Positions 52,401 through 60,258 of a stretch of 64,000 nt of DNA are shown piece by piece; position 1 is the first letter of the stretch, and the number at the start of each line of letters is the position of its first letter. The notes below the pieces were generated by a model. That model was not told the origin of the DNA, did no database searches, and saw only the letters and a list, made by a program, of their open reading frames with translations. A program made the position numbers and the translations under genes. Source of the DNA: Pseudomonas chlororaphis subsp. chlororaphis. Its GTDB lineage: Bacteria > Pseudomonadota > Gammaproteobacteria > Pseudomonadales > Pseudomonadaceae. The DNA lies in assembly GCF_003945765.1 (NCBI RefSeq), contig NZ_CP027712.1:5022001-5086000 (forward strand), written 5' to 3'.

Positions 52401-52958
52401 CAGACCCGCGCCGAAAAAGGCCTGGGCCTCGGATTGGCGATCGCCGACGGGCTGTGTCGCGTGCTCGGTCACGGCCTGCAAGTACGCTCCTGGCCGGGCA
52501 AGGGCAGCGTCTTCAGTGTCAGCGTGCCTTTGGCCAAGGCGGCCGTCAGCGCACCGAGGCAGGTGGCCGAACTCAACGGCCATCTGCTGTCCGGCGCCCA
52601 GGTGCTGTGTGTCGACAACGAAGACAGCATCCTGATCGGCATGAACAGCCTGCTCAGCCGCTGGGGCTGCCAGGTCTGGACCGCGCGTAACCGCGAAGAA
52701 TGCGCGGCGTTGCTCAATGATGGCGTGCGCCCGCAACTGGCATTGGTGGACTATCACCTGGACGATGGCGAAACCGGCACCGAGGTCATGGCCTGGCTGC
52801 GTACCCAGTTGGGTGACCCGGTGCCAGGCGTGGTGATCAGCGCCGACGGGCGCCCCGAGATGGTCGCCGAGGTGCACGCCGCTGGGCTGGACTACCTGGC
52901 CAAGCCGGTGAAGCCCGCGGCGTTGCGGGCGCTGCTGAGCCGGCACCTGCCGCTCTGA
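49488..52958 (+). CDS. Sodium/solute symporter-type hybrid sensor histidine kinase
   Basis: A 1156-residue hybrid kinase. Domains in order: an SSS (SLC5)-like 12-13-helix domain (about 1-490), a PAS-like domain (about 635-750), a coiled coil with EGLEQRVAERTHELSQLN, HisKA with phospho-acceptor His806 in AVSHDLMQPLN, an HATPase_c domain, and a receiver domain at the C-terminus with phospho-acceptor Asp1088 in ALVDYHLDDGE. The layout matches CbrA and MxtR/ErcS-type kinases. From memory the nearest named relative is MxtR, linked to acetate metabolism. The ATG at 49488 follows CGGAG. No response-regulator gene is adjacent. Confidence 0.9.
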   Translation: MSLSSGLIAIVALAYMAIMFAIAFYGDRRSAPLPPRVRAWVYSLSLAVYCTSWTFFGAVGQAAEQLWSFLPIYLGPILLLVLAPWVLQKMVMISKQENITSIADFIAARYGKSQTLAVVVALICLVGVLPYIALQLKGIVLGVDLLIGAGADTMGTRAQDTALIVSLILALFTIVFGTRNLDATEHHRGMVLAIAFESLVKLLAFLAVGAFVTYGLYDGFDDLFSQAMLAPRLEQYWEETINWPSMVVQTGVAMMAIICLPRQFHVTVVENIEPQDLRLAKWVFPAYLALAALFVVPIALAGQMLLPSSVLPDSFVISLPLAQAHPALAVLAFIGGASAATGMVIVASVALSTMVSNDMLLPWLLRRQSAERPFEVFRHWMLSVRRVSIVVILLLAYVSYRLLGSTASLATIGQIAFAAVTQLAPAMLGALYWKQANRRGVFAGLAAGTFLWFYTLVLPIAAHSLGWSLSSFPGLAWLHGNPLNLPITPLTQGVVLSLAGNFTLFAWVSVLSRTRVSEHWQAGRFIGQEISGRPSARSMLSVQIDDLLKLAARFVGEERARQSFIRFAYRQGKGFNPNQNADGEWIAHTERLLAGVLGASSTRAVVKAAIEGREMQLEDVVRIADEASEVLQFNRALLQGAIENISQGISVVDQSLRLVAWNRRYLELFNYPDGLISVGRPIADIIRHNAERGLCGPGEAEVHVARRLHWMRQGRAHTSERLFPNGRVIELIGNPMPGGGFVMSFTDITPFREAEQALTEANEGLEQRVAERTHELSQLNAALTEAKGTAEAANQSKTRFLAAVSHDLMQPLNAARLFSAALSHQDDGLSAEAQQLVQHLDSSLRSAEDLISDLLDISRLENGKINPERKPFVLNELFDTLGAEFKVLAQEQGLKFRLRGSRLRVDSDIKLLRRVLQNFLTNAFRYAKGPVLLGVRRRGNQLCLEVWDRGPGIPLDKQQVIFEEFKRLDSHQTRAEKGLGLGLAIADGLCRVLGHGLQVRSWPGKGSVFSVSVPLAKAAVSAPRQVAELNGHLLSGAQVLCVDNEDSILIGMNSLLSRWGCQVWTARNREECAALLNDGVRPQLALVDYHLDDGETGTEVMAWLRTQLGDPVPGVVISADGRPEMVAEVHAAGLDYLAKPVKPAALRALLSRHLPL

Positions 52959-52973
52959 TAGCCCGCTCTCGAA

Positions 52974-54455
52974 TCAATCCGGCAGTTCAAGCAACGCGCC
53001 GTCGGCATCGGTCATCGCCCGCTCCAGCAGGTCCGCCGGCAGGCTCTTGCTGGCACGCGCCCCGAGCAACCGCAGTTGTTCGCTGCGGCTGACCAGGTTG
53101 CCACGCCCCTCGGTCAGCTTGTTGCGCGCGGCGCTGTAGGCCTTGTCCAGTTGCTGCAGGCGATTGCCGACTTCATCCAGATCCTGAATGAACAACACGA
53201 ACTTGTCGTACAGCCAACCGGCGCGTTCGGCGATTTCCCGGGCGTTCTGGCTCTGCCGCTCCTGCTTCCACAGGCTGTCGATCACTCGCAGGGTAGCCAG
53301 CAAGGTGGTCGGGCTGACGATCACGATATTGCGGTCGAAGGCTTCCTGGAACAGGTTGGGCTCGGCTTGCAAGGCAGCGGAAAAAGCTGCCTCGATGGGC
53401 ACGAAGAGCAAGACGAAATCCAGGCTGTGCAAGCCTTCCAGACGCTTGTAATCCTTACCGGCCAGGCCTTTGACGTGATTGCGCAAGGACAGTACGTGCT
53501 GCTTCAGCGCCGCCTGGCCGATCACTTCATCGTCCGCCGCGACAAACTGCTGGTAGGCGGTCAGGCTGACCTTGGAGTCCACCACCACCTGCTTGTCGCC
53601 GGGCAGCATGATCAGCACGTCGGGCTGGAAACGCTCGCCGTCGGGCCCTTTGAGGCTGACCTGGGTCTGGTACTCACGACCCTTCTCCAGGCCGGCATGC
53701 TCCAGTACCCGCTCGAGAATCAGCTCACCCCAGTTGCCCTGGGTTTTCTGGCCCTTGAGCGCGCGGGTCAGGTTAGTCGCCTCGTCGCTCAAGCGCAGGT
53801 TCAGCTGTTGCAGGCGCTCGAGCTCCTTGCCGAGGGAAAAACGCTCGCGCGCTTCAGCCTGATAACTCTCTTCGACCCGCTTCTCGAAGGACTGGATGCG
53901 CTCCTTGAGCGGGTCGAGCAATTGTCCGAGACGCTGCTGGCTGTTCTCGGCAAAACGCTGCTCACGCTCGTCGAAGATCTTGCCCGCCAGCTCGGCGAAC
54001 TGCGCCCGCAGCTCGTCCCGCGATCCTTGCAGGTCGCTCAGGCGCTGCTGGTGGCTTTCCTGCTGCTCGCGCAACTCGGCATTCAATGACGCGGCCTGGG
54101 CGTCCAGGCGCCGCAGTTCGGCTTCCTTGTTGGCCCGTTCAAGGTTCCAGGCGTGGGCGGCATCATGGGCGTTGTCGCGCTCGATCTGCAACAACTCGAC
54201 TTCCCGGCGCACCGCCGCCAGGTCGGCCTGCTTCACGGCATTGGCCTGGCCCAGGTCGCTGATCTCGTCGCGGCAGGCATCCAGTTGGGCGTTCAAGCCA
54301 TCCTGCGCCAGCAACGCCGTGGCCAGGCGCTCCTCCAGCAGGGACAGTTCGGTTTGGCGGGAGCTCAGACGGCGTTGCAGTTGCCAGGCGAGCGCCACCA
54401 AGGGCAATGCCGCGCCTGCCAGACCGAGCAGTACGCTGGTCAAGTCCATAGCCAT
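52974..54455 (-). CDS. rmuC: DNA recombination protein RmuC
   Basis: A 493-residue protein with an N-terminal membrane anchor (about residues 5-25), a long coiled coil (about 25-210) and the RmuC core with GNWGELILERVLEHAGLEKGREYQTQ, DVLIMLPGDKQVVVDSKVSLTAY and FVLLFVPIEAAFSAAL. RmuC limits DNA inversions and has a predicted nuclease-like fold. The ATG at 54455 was chosen from three in-frame starts because GGAG lies 5 bp before it. It is convergent with the kinase gene and follows the Sel1 gene by 61 bp. Confidence 0.93.
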   Translation of the reverse strand: MAMDLTSVLLGLAGAALPLVALAWQLQRRLSSRQTELSLLEERLATALLAQDGLNAQLDACRDEISDLGQANAVKQADLAAVRREVELLQIERDNAHDAAHAWNLERANKEAELRRLDAQAASLNAELREQQESHQQRLSDLQGSRDELRAQFAELAGKIFDEREQRFAENSQQRLGQLLDPLKERIQSFEKRVEESYQAEARERFSLGKELERLQQLNLRLSDEATNLTRALKGQKTQGNWGELILERVLEHAGLEKGREYQTQVSLKGPDGERFQPDVLIMLPGDKQVVVDSKVSLTAYQQFVAADDEVIGQAALKQHVLSLRNHVKGLAGKDYKRLEGLHSLDFVLLFVPIEAAFSAALQAEPNLFQEAFDRNIVIVSPTTLLATLRVIDSLWKQERQSQNAREIAERAGWLYDKFVLFIQDLDEVGNRLQQLDKAYSAARNKLTEGRGNLVSRSEQLRLLGARASKSLPADLLERAMTDADGALLELPD

Positions 54456-54516
54456 AGCCACTCCAGACAGTGAAATAAAGCTTGAAGGTTAACCAAGGGA
54501 CCGAGGCTTGGACAGC

Positions 54517-54840
54517 TCAGTCTTCGATCTGGCCAAGCTCCAGCTGGGCGCGGCGATCGCCAGCCCGTGCCGCCTGGCGCAGCAGGTCATGGCCGATCCG
54601 CCGATCGCGGGCGTTGCCGCATTCGCGGCACATCAGTTGGCCAAGACGGCTCTGCGCCGCCACTACCCCTTCCCGGGCAGGCTGCTTGAGCAAACGCCCG
54701 GCAAAATGCTTGACGTTCCGGTTATCACCCAGGCGCGGGCTGTCGAGCAGCCACATGGCCACACGTAACGAAAAACGCTTGGGCTCGGTAACACTGGAAG
54801 AGGCAGAGGTAACAGAAGGTGACACTGAGCGAAACTTCAT
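54517..54840 (-). CDS. Small Sel1/TPR-like repeat protein
   Basis: A 107-residue protein. The C-terminal half has alternating helical repeats of the Sel1 type: GVVAAQSRLGQLMCRECGNARDRRIGHDLLRQAARAGDRRAQLELGQI. The N-terminal part is Ser/Val rich and does not resemble a domain. The ATG at 54840 (MKFRSV) is chosen over the frame start at 54918, but the ribosome site is weak. It lies 61 bp upstream of rmuC on the same strand and may share its transcript. Function unknown. Confidence 0.6.
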   Translation of the reverse strand: MKFRSVSPSVTSASSSVTEPKRFSLRVAMWLLDSPRLGDNRNVKHFAGRLLKQPAREGVVAAQSRLGQLMCRECGNARDRRIGHDLLRQAARAGDRRAQLELGQIED

Positions 54841-55777
54841 AAAGCACTGTAGGGCAGATCGGAGGGCGCGCCACTCTACTCCTTTTTTCACACGCGTAAA
54901 GTCGAAAAAACTCGGCACGCCCGTACTAGAGCAAGCGCTTGGGACAATCCACAGAAGCTGTGGATAACTCAGTGGACAACCACCCTACAAGTCTCCGAAA
55001 GCCGCATGGGACGGGGCCCGCAGTCAAACTGACGATTTTTTCACCAGTAAAAAAAACCGATGTTTTTCATTGACTTAAATTTTCATCGCAGGCATTGGAG
55101 GGCTCGACAGGTGAGGTGACAGGCCGGTGACAGTCCGCGCAACTATTGTGCACAAGTACCCTTGATCCGGTTATATCGGTGCACCTTTTTCGCCCATTCA
55201 CGGGAGAACAGCAGCGAAGACCCAAGCTCCAGTAACAACTTTCTGCTCAACTACGGTGGAAAGGCCGGCCTCGTTCACGACCTCGCCCCTGTGACGCTCA
55301 TAACCATTTTGCCTAACACACTTGCACCAGCTACATCAATCCGTTATCATCCACAGCGTTAGTACCAAGCTGAAAGTCAATTCTGGTCGAACAAGTCCCC
55401 CGGTTCAGCTTCCCTGAAGAGAAGTTTCTACCGACTACATGGGATCGACCACCTCGCTGGTTTCCAGGTAAAGCTTTCGCCGACACTGCCTTTGAACACA
55501 TTGCAAAGGATGTCGCGAAGCCCTTTTTACTCTGACCGAACCAACCTGCAAATTGATCAGGATCTTCACCTGGGGCCCAGAACCTTAACCCCGGCTGTGA
55601 TTGCCTGCCCTCCTAAGTACCTACCTGCCAGCCCTAGCGCGCACTTGATAAAGCGCTTCCAACTGGCTGCTTTGTTCCAGTCGGGTTCTTCGTTCGACCA
55701 ATGGTGGTCGGCGTTACTGGAACGTTTTAACGTTGCACGGTTCTTAACCGTGTCATTTGTAGGAACACCCAATAACT
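54841..55777. other. 937-bp gene-poor, lower-GC stretch
   Basis: GC content by eye is close to 50%, clearly below the surroundings. It contains the second DnaA-box/TTGACTT module (54945-55076) and no convincing protein gene. The 183-codon forward frame starting at 55492 passes out of frame through the small gene at 55778 and has no recognisable protein signature. No tRNA, tmRNA, RNase P, 6S or SRP RNA signature is seen. A long untranslated leader of the 55778 gene or an unannotated RNA is possible. Confidence 0.55.
54945..55076 (+). promoter_or_regulatory. Inverted DnaA-box pair plus TTGACTT module, copy 2
   Basis: CAATCCACA (two mismatches to the DnaA box) and TGTGGATAA (exact) are inverted with a 5-bp spacer (54945-54967). 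After about 100 bp come TTTTTTCACC, an A-run and TTTTTCATTGACTT. Element order and distance match copy 1 at 36639. The TTGACTT box is oriented toward the long leader of the 55778 gene. Confidence 0.5.
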
Positions 55778-56002
55778 ATGTCTACTCAAATCCAGACTCA
55801 GGATGCCATTCGCACCCTTACCAATGCTTTTGCTCCAATGAACTGCCTGATCATGGCCGCTCGCAAAGGCTGCTTCAGCTTCACCCTGGTCAACGAACAC
55901 GGTATCGCTCGTCACAGCGAACGCCTGTACCCCGATCAGTATTCCAGCGCCGAGCCGCTGCAAGCGGTGATCGAGCGCACCCGTCAGGCCCTGACCGCCT
56001 GA
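55778..56002 (+). CDS. Small conserved Pseudomonas protein, DUF3509-like
   Basis: A 74-residue soluble protein, MSTQIQTQDAIRTLTNAFAP and onward. The pattern of a short N-terminal helix, F-x-P, a beta hairpin around GCFSFTLVNEHGIARHSERLYPDQ and a final helix (LQAVIERTRQALTA) resembles the DUF3509 proteins that are common in Pseudomonas; this is a by-eye match, not a search result. TAGGAA lies about 14 bp before the ATG, which is long. A strong terminator follows. The 5' region is unusually long for so small a gene. Confidence 0.7.
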   Translation: MSTQIQTQDAIRTLTNAFAPMNCLIMAARKGCFSFTLVNEHGIARHSERLYPDQYSSAEPLQAVIERTRQALTA

Positions 56003-56027
56003 GACGCCAGAGCGCTGAAAAACCCGA

Positions 56028-56055
56028 AGCCCCGCCTGAATAGCGGGGCTTTTTA
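56028..56055 (+). terminator. Terminator of the small DUF3509-like gene
   Basis: AGCCCCGC pairs with GCGGGGCT around a 7-nt loop, followed by TTTTATT, 26 bp after the stop codon. Confidence 0.85.
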
Positions 56056-56276
56056 TTACCTGTTATTTCGATTTTCCCGCCTTCGGCTAAAGCACCATCC
56101 GGTATAACGGTTATAACAGGAAGCCGGAAATATTTTAAAAACAGGCCTTTACAGCAACGATATGACACTACACTTCAACTCAAGCGGCATGATCCGCTTC
56201 CGGCGAGCCTGACCGATCCATCGCTGCCAAGCTCCCCCATCAGGCCTCGCCGGCCACTTCACGCTTCGAGGGCTTT

Positions 56277-56759
56277 ATGGGTATTGCCGCCAGCGAACTG
56301 TGCCGCTACGTGATCCGCCCGACCCTGATCTATCTGGGCAATCACAGTCGCACCGCAGAATCATTGCTGCTAGGCATCGCCGCCAGTCAATCCGCCCTCG
56401 GCTCCGCCCTGCACGACCGCAGAGGCCACGGCCTCTACCGCATCGCCGAACCCCGCCACCAGGCACTCTGGGACCACTATCTGGCCCTGGACCCGGAACG
56501 CGCCAGCCTGGTTCGCGGCCTGGCCAGCCAGCATGCATTCCTCAGCGGGCCGCATCTGGAACTGACCGTCAACCTGCGTTATGCCACCGCCATCGCCTGG
56601 CTGCTGGTAGAAGAGCAGAACACCCCGCTCCCCGAAGCCGATGACCTGGTCGGCATGGCTCGTATCTGGAAGCAGATCTTCCAGCCACAAGGACGTCTGC
56701 GGGACTTCGCCGATGCCTGGCAGACCTGTGTTGCGCCACTGAATCAGGTCGCCTGCTGA
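56277..56759 (+). CDS. Phage-lysozyme-like orphan protein, catalytic Glu apparently replaced
   Basis: A 160-residue soluble protein without a signal peptide. Its blocks RYVIRPTLIYLG, AESLLLGIAASQSALGSAL, GHGLYRIAEPRHQALWDHYL and NLRYATAIAWLLVEEQNTPLPEADDLVGMARIWKQIF follow the layout I recall from phage virion lysozyme-like proteins (LLLGTAAQES..., G-YQIEPATH...DIW, A-ARLxY...LP...D..gmA.yWK). At the expected ES position, this protein has Q38-S39, so the catalytic glutamate seems lost. No other phage gene lies near. A CGAGGG site precedes the ATG. A regulator or structural role is possible; the assignment is inferential. Confidence 0.5.
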   Translation: MGIAASELCRYVIRPTLIYLGNHSRTAESLLLGIAASQSALGSALHDRRGHGLYRIAEPRHQALWDHYLALDPERASLVRGLASQHAFLSGPHLELTVNLRYATAIAWLLVEEQNTPLPEADDLVGMARIWKQIFQPQGRLRDFADAWQTCVAPLNQVAC

Positions 56760-56904
56760 CCGGACTTTTTGCAAGATCGCGCAAACAACCGCAATTCTGG
56801 TCGGATTGTCCTACAAAACCGCTCTATCTCAAGCCATACAGCCTATAGCGTTGAGGAGGAAATGTTGGTAATTTTCGCTCCGGTGATCACCAGGAGTTCT
56901 AATA

Positions 56905-58191
56905 ATGAAAAAAGTAATACTCAAAACCAGTCTTAGCCTTGCCGTTGCCATGGCATCCACCCAACTTTTCGCAAGCGGCTTTGCCCTGAACGAACAAAGC
57001 ATCAGCGGCATGGGTACTGGTTTCGCCGGTCGATCCTCTGCTGCCGACGATGCAAGCACAGTTTTTGGTAACCCTGCCGGTATGTCGCGCCTGAAACGCC
57101 AGCAAGTCACTGGCGGCCTCGCGGCCATCGACGCGTCCACCGATATCAACGACGCCAGCGGTAGCCAGAGAGGGACCAACAAAGGCGATATGGTGCCGTT
57201 CACCGCCGTCCCAATGGCCTACTACGTCAAGCCTATCGATGACCAGTGGGCCTTCGGCCTGGGTGTCTACGCCCCGTTCGGTCTGATCACCGACTATGAA
57301 AACGGCTTCCAGGGCCGTAACTTCGGCAGCAAAAGCGAAGTTAAAATCGTCACCTTCCAGCCAACCGTCAGCTATGCCTTCAACGACAAGGTGTCGATCG
57401 GTTTCGGCCCGACCATCAACCGTATCTCCGGCACCCTGGAATCCGCGCTGACCACCCCTCTGTCGCCCAACGACGGCCGTGTGCAGATCAAGGGTGACGA
57501 CATTGGCTACGGCTACAACATTGGGCTGCTGGTCCAGGCAACCGACACCACTCGCGTGGGCCTGACTTATCACTCGAAGGTCAAGTACAAGCTGGAAGGC
57601 CACACCGAAGTCAGCCCAGGCGCAGGTACTCCGGGCGCCCTGCTGCGCGGTGCTCGCTACGACGCCTCGCTGGACATCACCACCCCTGAGTCGGCCGACC
57701 TGTCGGTGACTCAGGACCTCAACGATGCCTGGAAACTCTACGCCGGTGCGACCTGGACCCGCTGGAGCCGCCTGAAAGACATCACCGTGCAAAACGAAGG
57801 CGTAACCGCCAGCGCCGGCGGTCTTCTGGCCCCAGGCGCGCTCAGCACCGTCAAGGAAGAGCAGAACTGGCACGACACCTGGGCCTACGCCATCGGTACC
57901 TCCTACCAGCTGAACAAGCAGTGGGTGCTGCGTACCGGCCTGACCTTCGACCAGTCGCCAGCCAACAACACCAACCGCTCGCCACGCATTCCTACCGGCG
58001 ACCGGACCATCTTCAGCCTCGGCGCCGGCTGGAGCCCAACCGAAGACCTGACCATCGACGTGGCTTACTCCTACCTCAAGGAAGAGAAAGTCAAGGTCAA
58101 CAACAGGAACCAGCAGCTCGGCCAGTCTTACAGCGCCGAGTACGAAAACAGCGCGAACGGTTTCGGCGTCGGTGCAACCTACCGCTTCTAA
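56905..58191 (+). CDS. OmpP1/FadL-family outer-membrane transporter
   Basis: A 428-residue outer-membrane barrel for long-chain fatty acids or other hydrophobic compounds. The signal peptide ends near LFA-SGFALNEQS, which is the usual mature N-terminal plug of the family, followed by GMGTGFAGRSSAADDASTVFGNPAGMSRL with the conserved NPAG. Further FadL blocks are AFGLGVYAPFG and the C-terminal phenylalanine (GVGATYRF). AGGAG lies 10 bp before the ATG. It is monocistronic and ended by a strong symmetrical terminator. The exact ligand cannot be read from sequence. Confidence 0.92.
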   Translation: MKKVILKTSLSLAVAMASTQLFASGFALNEQSISGMGTGFAGRSSAADDASTVFGNPAGMSRLKRQQVTGGLAAIDASTDINDASGSQRGTNKGDMVPFTAVPMAYYVKPIDDQWAFGLGVYAPFGLITDYENGFQGRNFGSKSEVKIVTFQPTVSYAFNDKVSIGFGPTINRISGTLESALTTPLSPNDGRVQIKGDDIGYGYNIGLLVQATDTTRVGLTYHSKVKYKLEGHTEVSPGAGTPGALLRGARYDASLDITTPESADLSVTQDLNDAWKLYAGATWTRWSRLKDITVQNEGVTASAGGLLAPGALSTVKEEQNWHDTWAYAIGTSYQLNKQWVLRTGLTFDQSPANNTNRSPRIPTGDRTIFSLGAGWSPTEDLTIDVAYSYLKEEKVKVNNRNQQLGQSYSAEYENSANGFGVGATYRF

Positions 58192-58209
58192 AGCCTGACG
58201 GCCTGAACG

Positions 58210-58246
58210 AAAAAGCCCCCGCATCCAAGGATGCCGGGGCTTTTTT
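58210..58246. terminator. Bidirectional terminator between fadL-type and GPx genes
   Basis: AAAAAGCCCCCGCATC pairs with GATGCCGGGGCTTTTTT with one bulge, giving U-tracts to both convergent genes. Confidence 0.88.
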
Positions 58247-58264
58247 ATTGGCCGCGGATAACAC

Positions 58265-58816
58265 TCAAGGCTTGGATGCCAGCGCCTGCTCCACAGCCTC
58301 GATCAATTCAGGACTGTCCGGTTTGGTCAGGCTGGAGAAATTGGCGATCACCTTGCCCTGGCGATCAACCACATACTTGTAGAAATTCCACTTCGGCGCG
58401 CTGCTCTGCTCGGCCAGGACCTTGAACAGATGCACCGCGTCCGGGCCTCGGACCTGCTGCGGCTCGGTCATGGTGAAGGTGACGCCGTAGTTCGCATAAC
58501 AGACCTTGGCCGTCTCCGCACCATCCTTGGACTCCTGTTTGAAGTCATTGGACGGTACGCCTACCAGCTCCAGCCCCTGATCCTTGTAACGCTGGTACAA
58601 CGCCTCGAGCCCCTTGAACTGCGGGGCGAAGCCGCAAAAGCTCGCGGTATTGACCACCACCAGCGGCTTGCCGGCAAAGCGTTGGCACAGGTCGATGGAC
58701 TCCTTGGCGCGCAGCTTGGGCAGCGAGCCCTGCAACAGCGACGGGCATTCGCCCGCCCAGGTCGAACCGGCAAACACCATAAGTACAGCTGGAACAGCAA
58801 GCCAGCGCGCCAACAT
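58265..58816 (-). CDS. Exported glutathione-peroxidase-like thiol peroxidase
   Basis: A 183-residue member of the glutathione peroxidase family with an N-terminal signal peptide (cleavage near WA-GECP). The peroxidatic Cys61 is in [24 protein letters not shown]. The region [12 protein letters not shown] contains the glutamine of the catalytic set, and [12 protein letters not shown] supplies Trp and Asn. A resolving-type cysteine occurs in [10 protein letters not shown]. It is probably thioredoxin-like-dependent and periplasmic, reducing hydroperoxides. The ATG at 58816 follows AGGAG; the TTG at 58822 is less likely. Confidence 0.9.
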   Translation of the reverse strand: MLARWLAVPAVLMVFAGSTWAGECPSLLQGSLPKLRAKESIDLCQRFAGKPLVVVNTASFCGFAPQFKGLEALYQRYKDQGLELVGVPSNDFKQESKDGAETAKVCYANYGVTFTMTEPQQVRGPDAVHLFKVLAEQSSAPKWNFYKYVVDRQGKVIANFSSLTKPDSPELIEAVEQALASKP

Positions 58817-58846
58817 ATTCAACTCCTTGAAAGTACCGTCAGGGAG

Positions 58847-59008
58847 TCAAACTACTCGCCCCGCGGACGCCCTAGCAAGCGCTTCCTGGCAGACGCCCAT
58901 GCCCAACTGCATCAGCGCCAGCCCACCCTGGTGCCAGCCCCACCAGGCCACCGCCAACAGCGCGACGACAGCCACCAGACTGACCCAGCGCAAGCCTGTC
59001 CGGCTCAT
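58847..59008 (-). CDS. Small single-helix membrane protein coupled to the MFS gene, 53 aa
   Basis: A 53-residue frame begins MSRTGLRWVSLVAVVALLAV and has one strong transmembrane segment (about 8-25) followed by WWGWHQGGLALMQLGMGVCQEALARASAGRVV. Its ATG overlaps the stop codon of the MFS gene (ATGA), so it is translationally coupled. The short size would exclude it from routine calls. The function is unknown; a small partner subunit of the MFS transporter is an inference from coupling alone. Confidence 0.65.
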   Translation of the reverse strand: MSRTGLRWVSLVAVVALLAVAWWGWHQGGLALMQLGMGVCQEALARASAGRVV

Positions 59009-60207
59009 GCCGCGCTCGCCTGCAGACGGGCAACCGGACGCTCGCGCACCGGCCAGTTCAGGGCCGCGGCCAGCAGACTGAGGAGAATCGCCACCTGCCA
59101 GATCAAGTCATAACTCCCGGTTCGATCGTAGACCACCCCGCCGAGCCAGCCGCCGAGGAACGAGCCCAACTGGTGGAACAGAAACACGATGCCGCCCAGC
59201 ATGGACAGGTTGCGCACCCCGAACAAGGTCGCCACCGTGCCATTGGTCAGCGGCACCGTCGACAGCCACAGGAAGCCCATGGCCATGCCGAACAGATACG
59301 CACTGACTTGCGTCACCGGCAGCCAGAGGAACAGGCAGATGACCACCGCACGCAACAGGTACAGGCCGGTCAGCAAGCGCGGTTTCGACATGCGCCCACC
59401 CAGCCAGCCAGCGGTGTAGGTACCGAAGATATTGAATAGGCCGATCAGCGCCAGCACCGTGGTGCCCACCGTGGCCGGCAAGTGCTGGTCCACTAGGTAG
59501 GCCGGCAAATGCACGCCGATGAACACCACCTGGAAACCGCAGACGAAAAAGCCGAACGCCAGCAGCCAGAACCCGGAGTGAGAGCAGGCCTCACGCAAGG
59601 CCTCGGAGAGGCTCTGCTCATGGCCCAGACTGGGCAGCGGCTTGTCCTTGAGCATGCTTACCAGCGGCACGATCAATGCCACCAGCAACCCCAGCACCAA
59701 CAGTGCCGAGGACCAGCCAAGCCAGCCGATCAACCCCAGTGTGCCCGGCAGCATGGCGAATTGACCGAACGAACCGGCCGCACTGGCGACCCCCATGCCC
59801 ATGCTGCGTTTCTCCGCCGGCAGCGCGCGCCCCACCACGCCGAGAATCACTGAAAACGAGGTCCCCGAAAGCCCGATACCGATCAGCAAGCCGGCGCTCA
59901 ACGACAGCGACAGCGGCGAATCGGCCAACCCCATGAACAACAGGCCCACGGCGTACAGCACACCGCCGACCAGCACTACCTTCGCTGCGCCGAAGCGGTC
60001 GGCCAGGGCTCCAGTGAAGGGCTGGGCCAGGCCCCAGATCAGGTTCTGCAGGGCAATGGCAAAGGCAAACACCTCGCGCCCCCAGCCGAACTCCGCGCTC
60101 ATGGGCGGCAGAAACAGCCCGAAGCCATGTCTTATCCCCAGGGATAAGGCCAGGATCAGCGCACTCCCGAGAAGAACCCAACCGCTGGTACGCCACATCG
60201 AAGTCAT
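59005..60207 (-). CDS. MFS transporter controlled by a MarR regulator
   Basis: A 400-residue major facilitator with 12 helices, of the oxalate/formate-antiporter-like monocarboxylate group by general appearance. LGIRHGFGLFLPPMSAEFGWGREVFAFAIALQNLIWGLAQPFTGALADRFG is the N-terminal signature, and GFQVVFIGVHLPAYLVDQHL occurs in the second half. The ATG at 60207 follows GGAGAATAAA; the ATG at 60219 is less likely. The GGGTATATACCC operator lies 17 bp upstream, in the 51-bp gap after marR. The 53-aa gene follows with overlap. Confidence 0.88.
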   Translation of the reverse strand: MTSMWRTSGWVLLGSALILALSLGIRHGFGLFLPPMSAEFGWGREVFAFAIALQNLIWGLAQPFTGALADRFGAAKVVLVGGVLYAVGLLFMGLADSPLSLSLSAGLLIGIGLSGTSFSVILGVVGRALPAEKRSMGMGVASAAGSFGQFAMLPGTLGLIGWLGWSSALLVLGLLVALIVPLVSMLKDKPLPSLGHEQSLSEALREACSHSGFWLLAFGFFVCGFQVVFIGVHLPAYLVDQHLPATVGTTVLALIGLFNIFGTYTAGWLGGRMSKPRLLTGLYLLRAVVICLFLWLPVTQVSAYLFGMAMGFLWLSTVPLTNGTVATLFGVRNLSMLGGIVFLFHQLGSFLGGWLGGVVYDRTGSYDLIWQVAILLSLLAAALNWPVRERPVARLQASAA

Positions 60208-60223
60208 TTTATTCTCCATTTAC

Positions 60224-60235
60224 GGGTATATACCC
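60224..60235. promoter_or_regulatory. MarR-type operator GGGTATATACCC before the MFS gene
   Basis: A perfect 12-bp palindrome in the marR-MFS gap, extended by CG on the right. It matches the second site upstream of marR and indicates a separate, MarR-controlled promoter for the transporter. Confidence 0.65.
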
Positions 60236-60258
60236 GCTTATCATCGAACGAAAGGCCT

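Noticed and set aside
55492..56043. Forward 183-codon frame in the gene-poor region
   Set aside because: It continues out of frame through the better-supported 74-aa gene and its terminator region, has no strong ribosome site and no recognisable motif. It remains the best protein candidate if that region is coding.
58265..58816. Glutathione peroxidase thought to lack its catalytic glutamine because NQF reads NDF
   Set aside because: The glutamine of the catalytic set aligns with the Q in FKQES, which is present; Trp and Asn are present in WNF.
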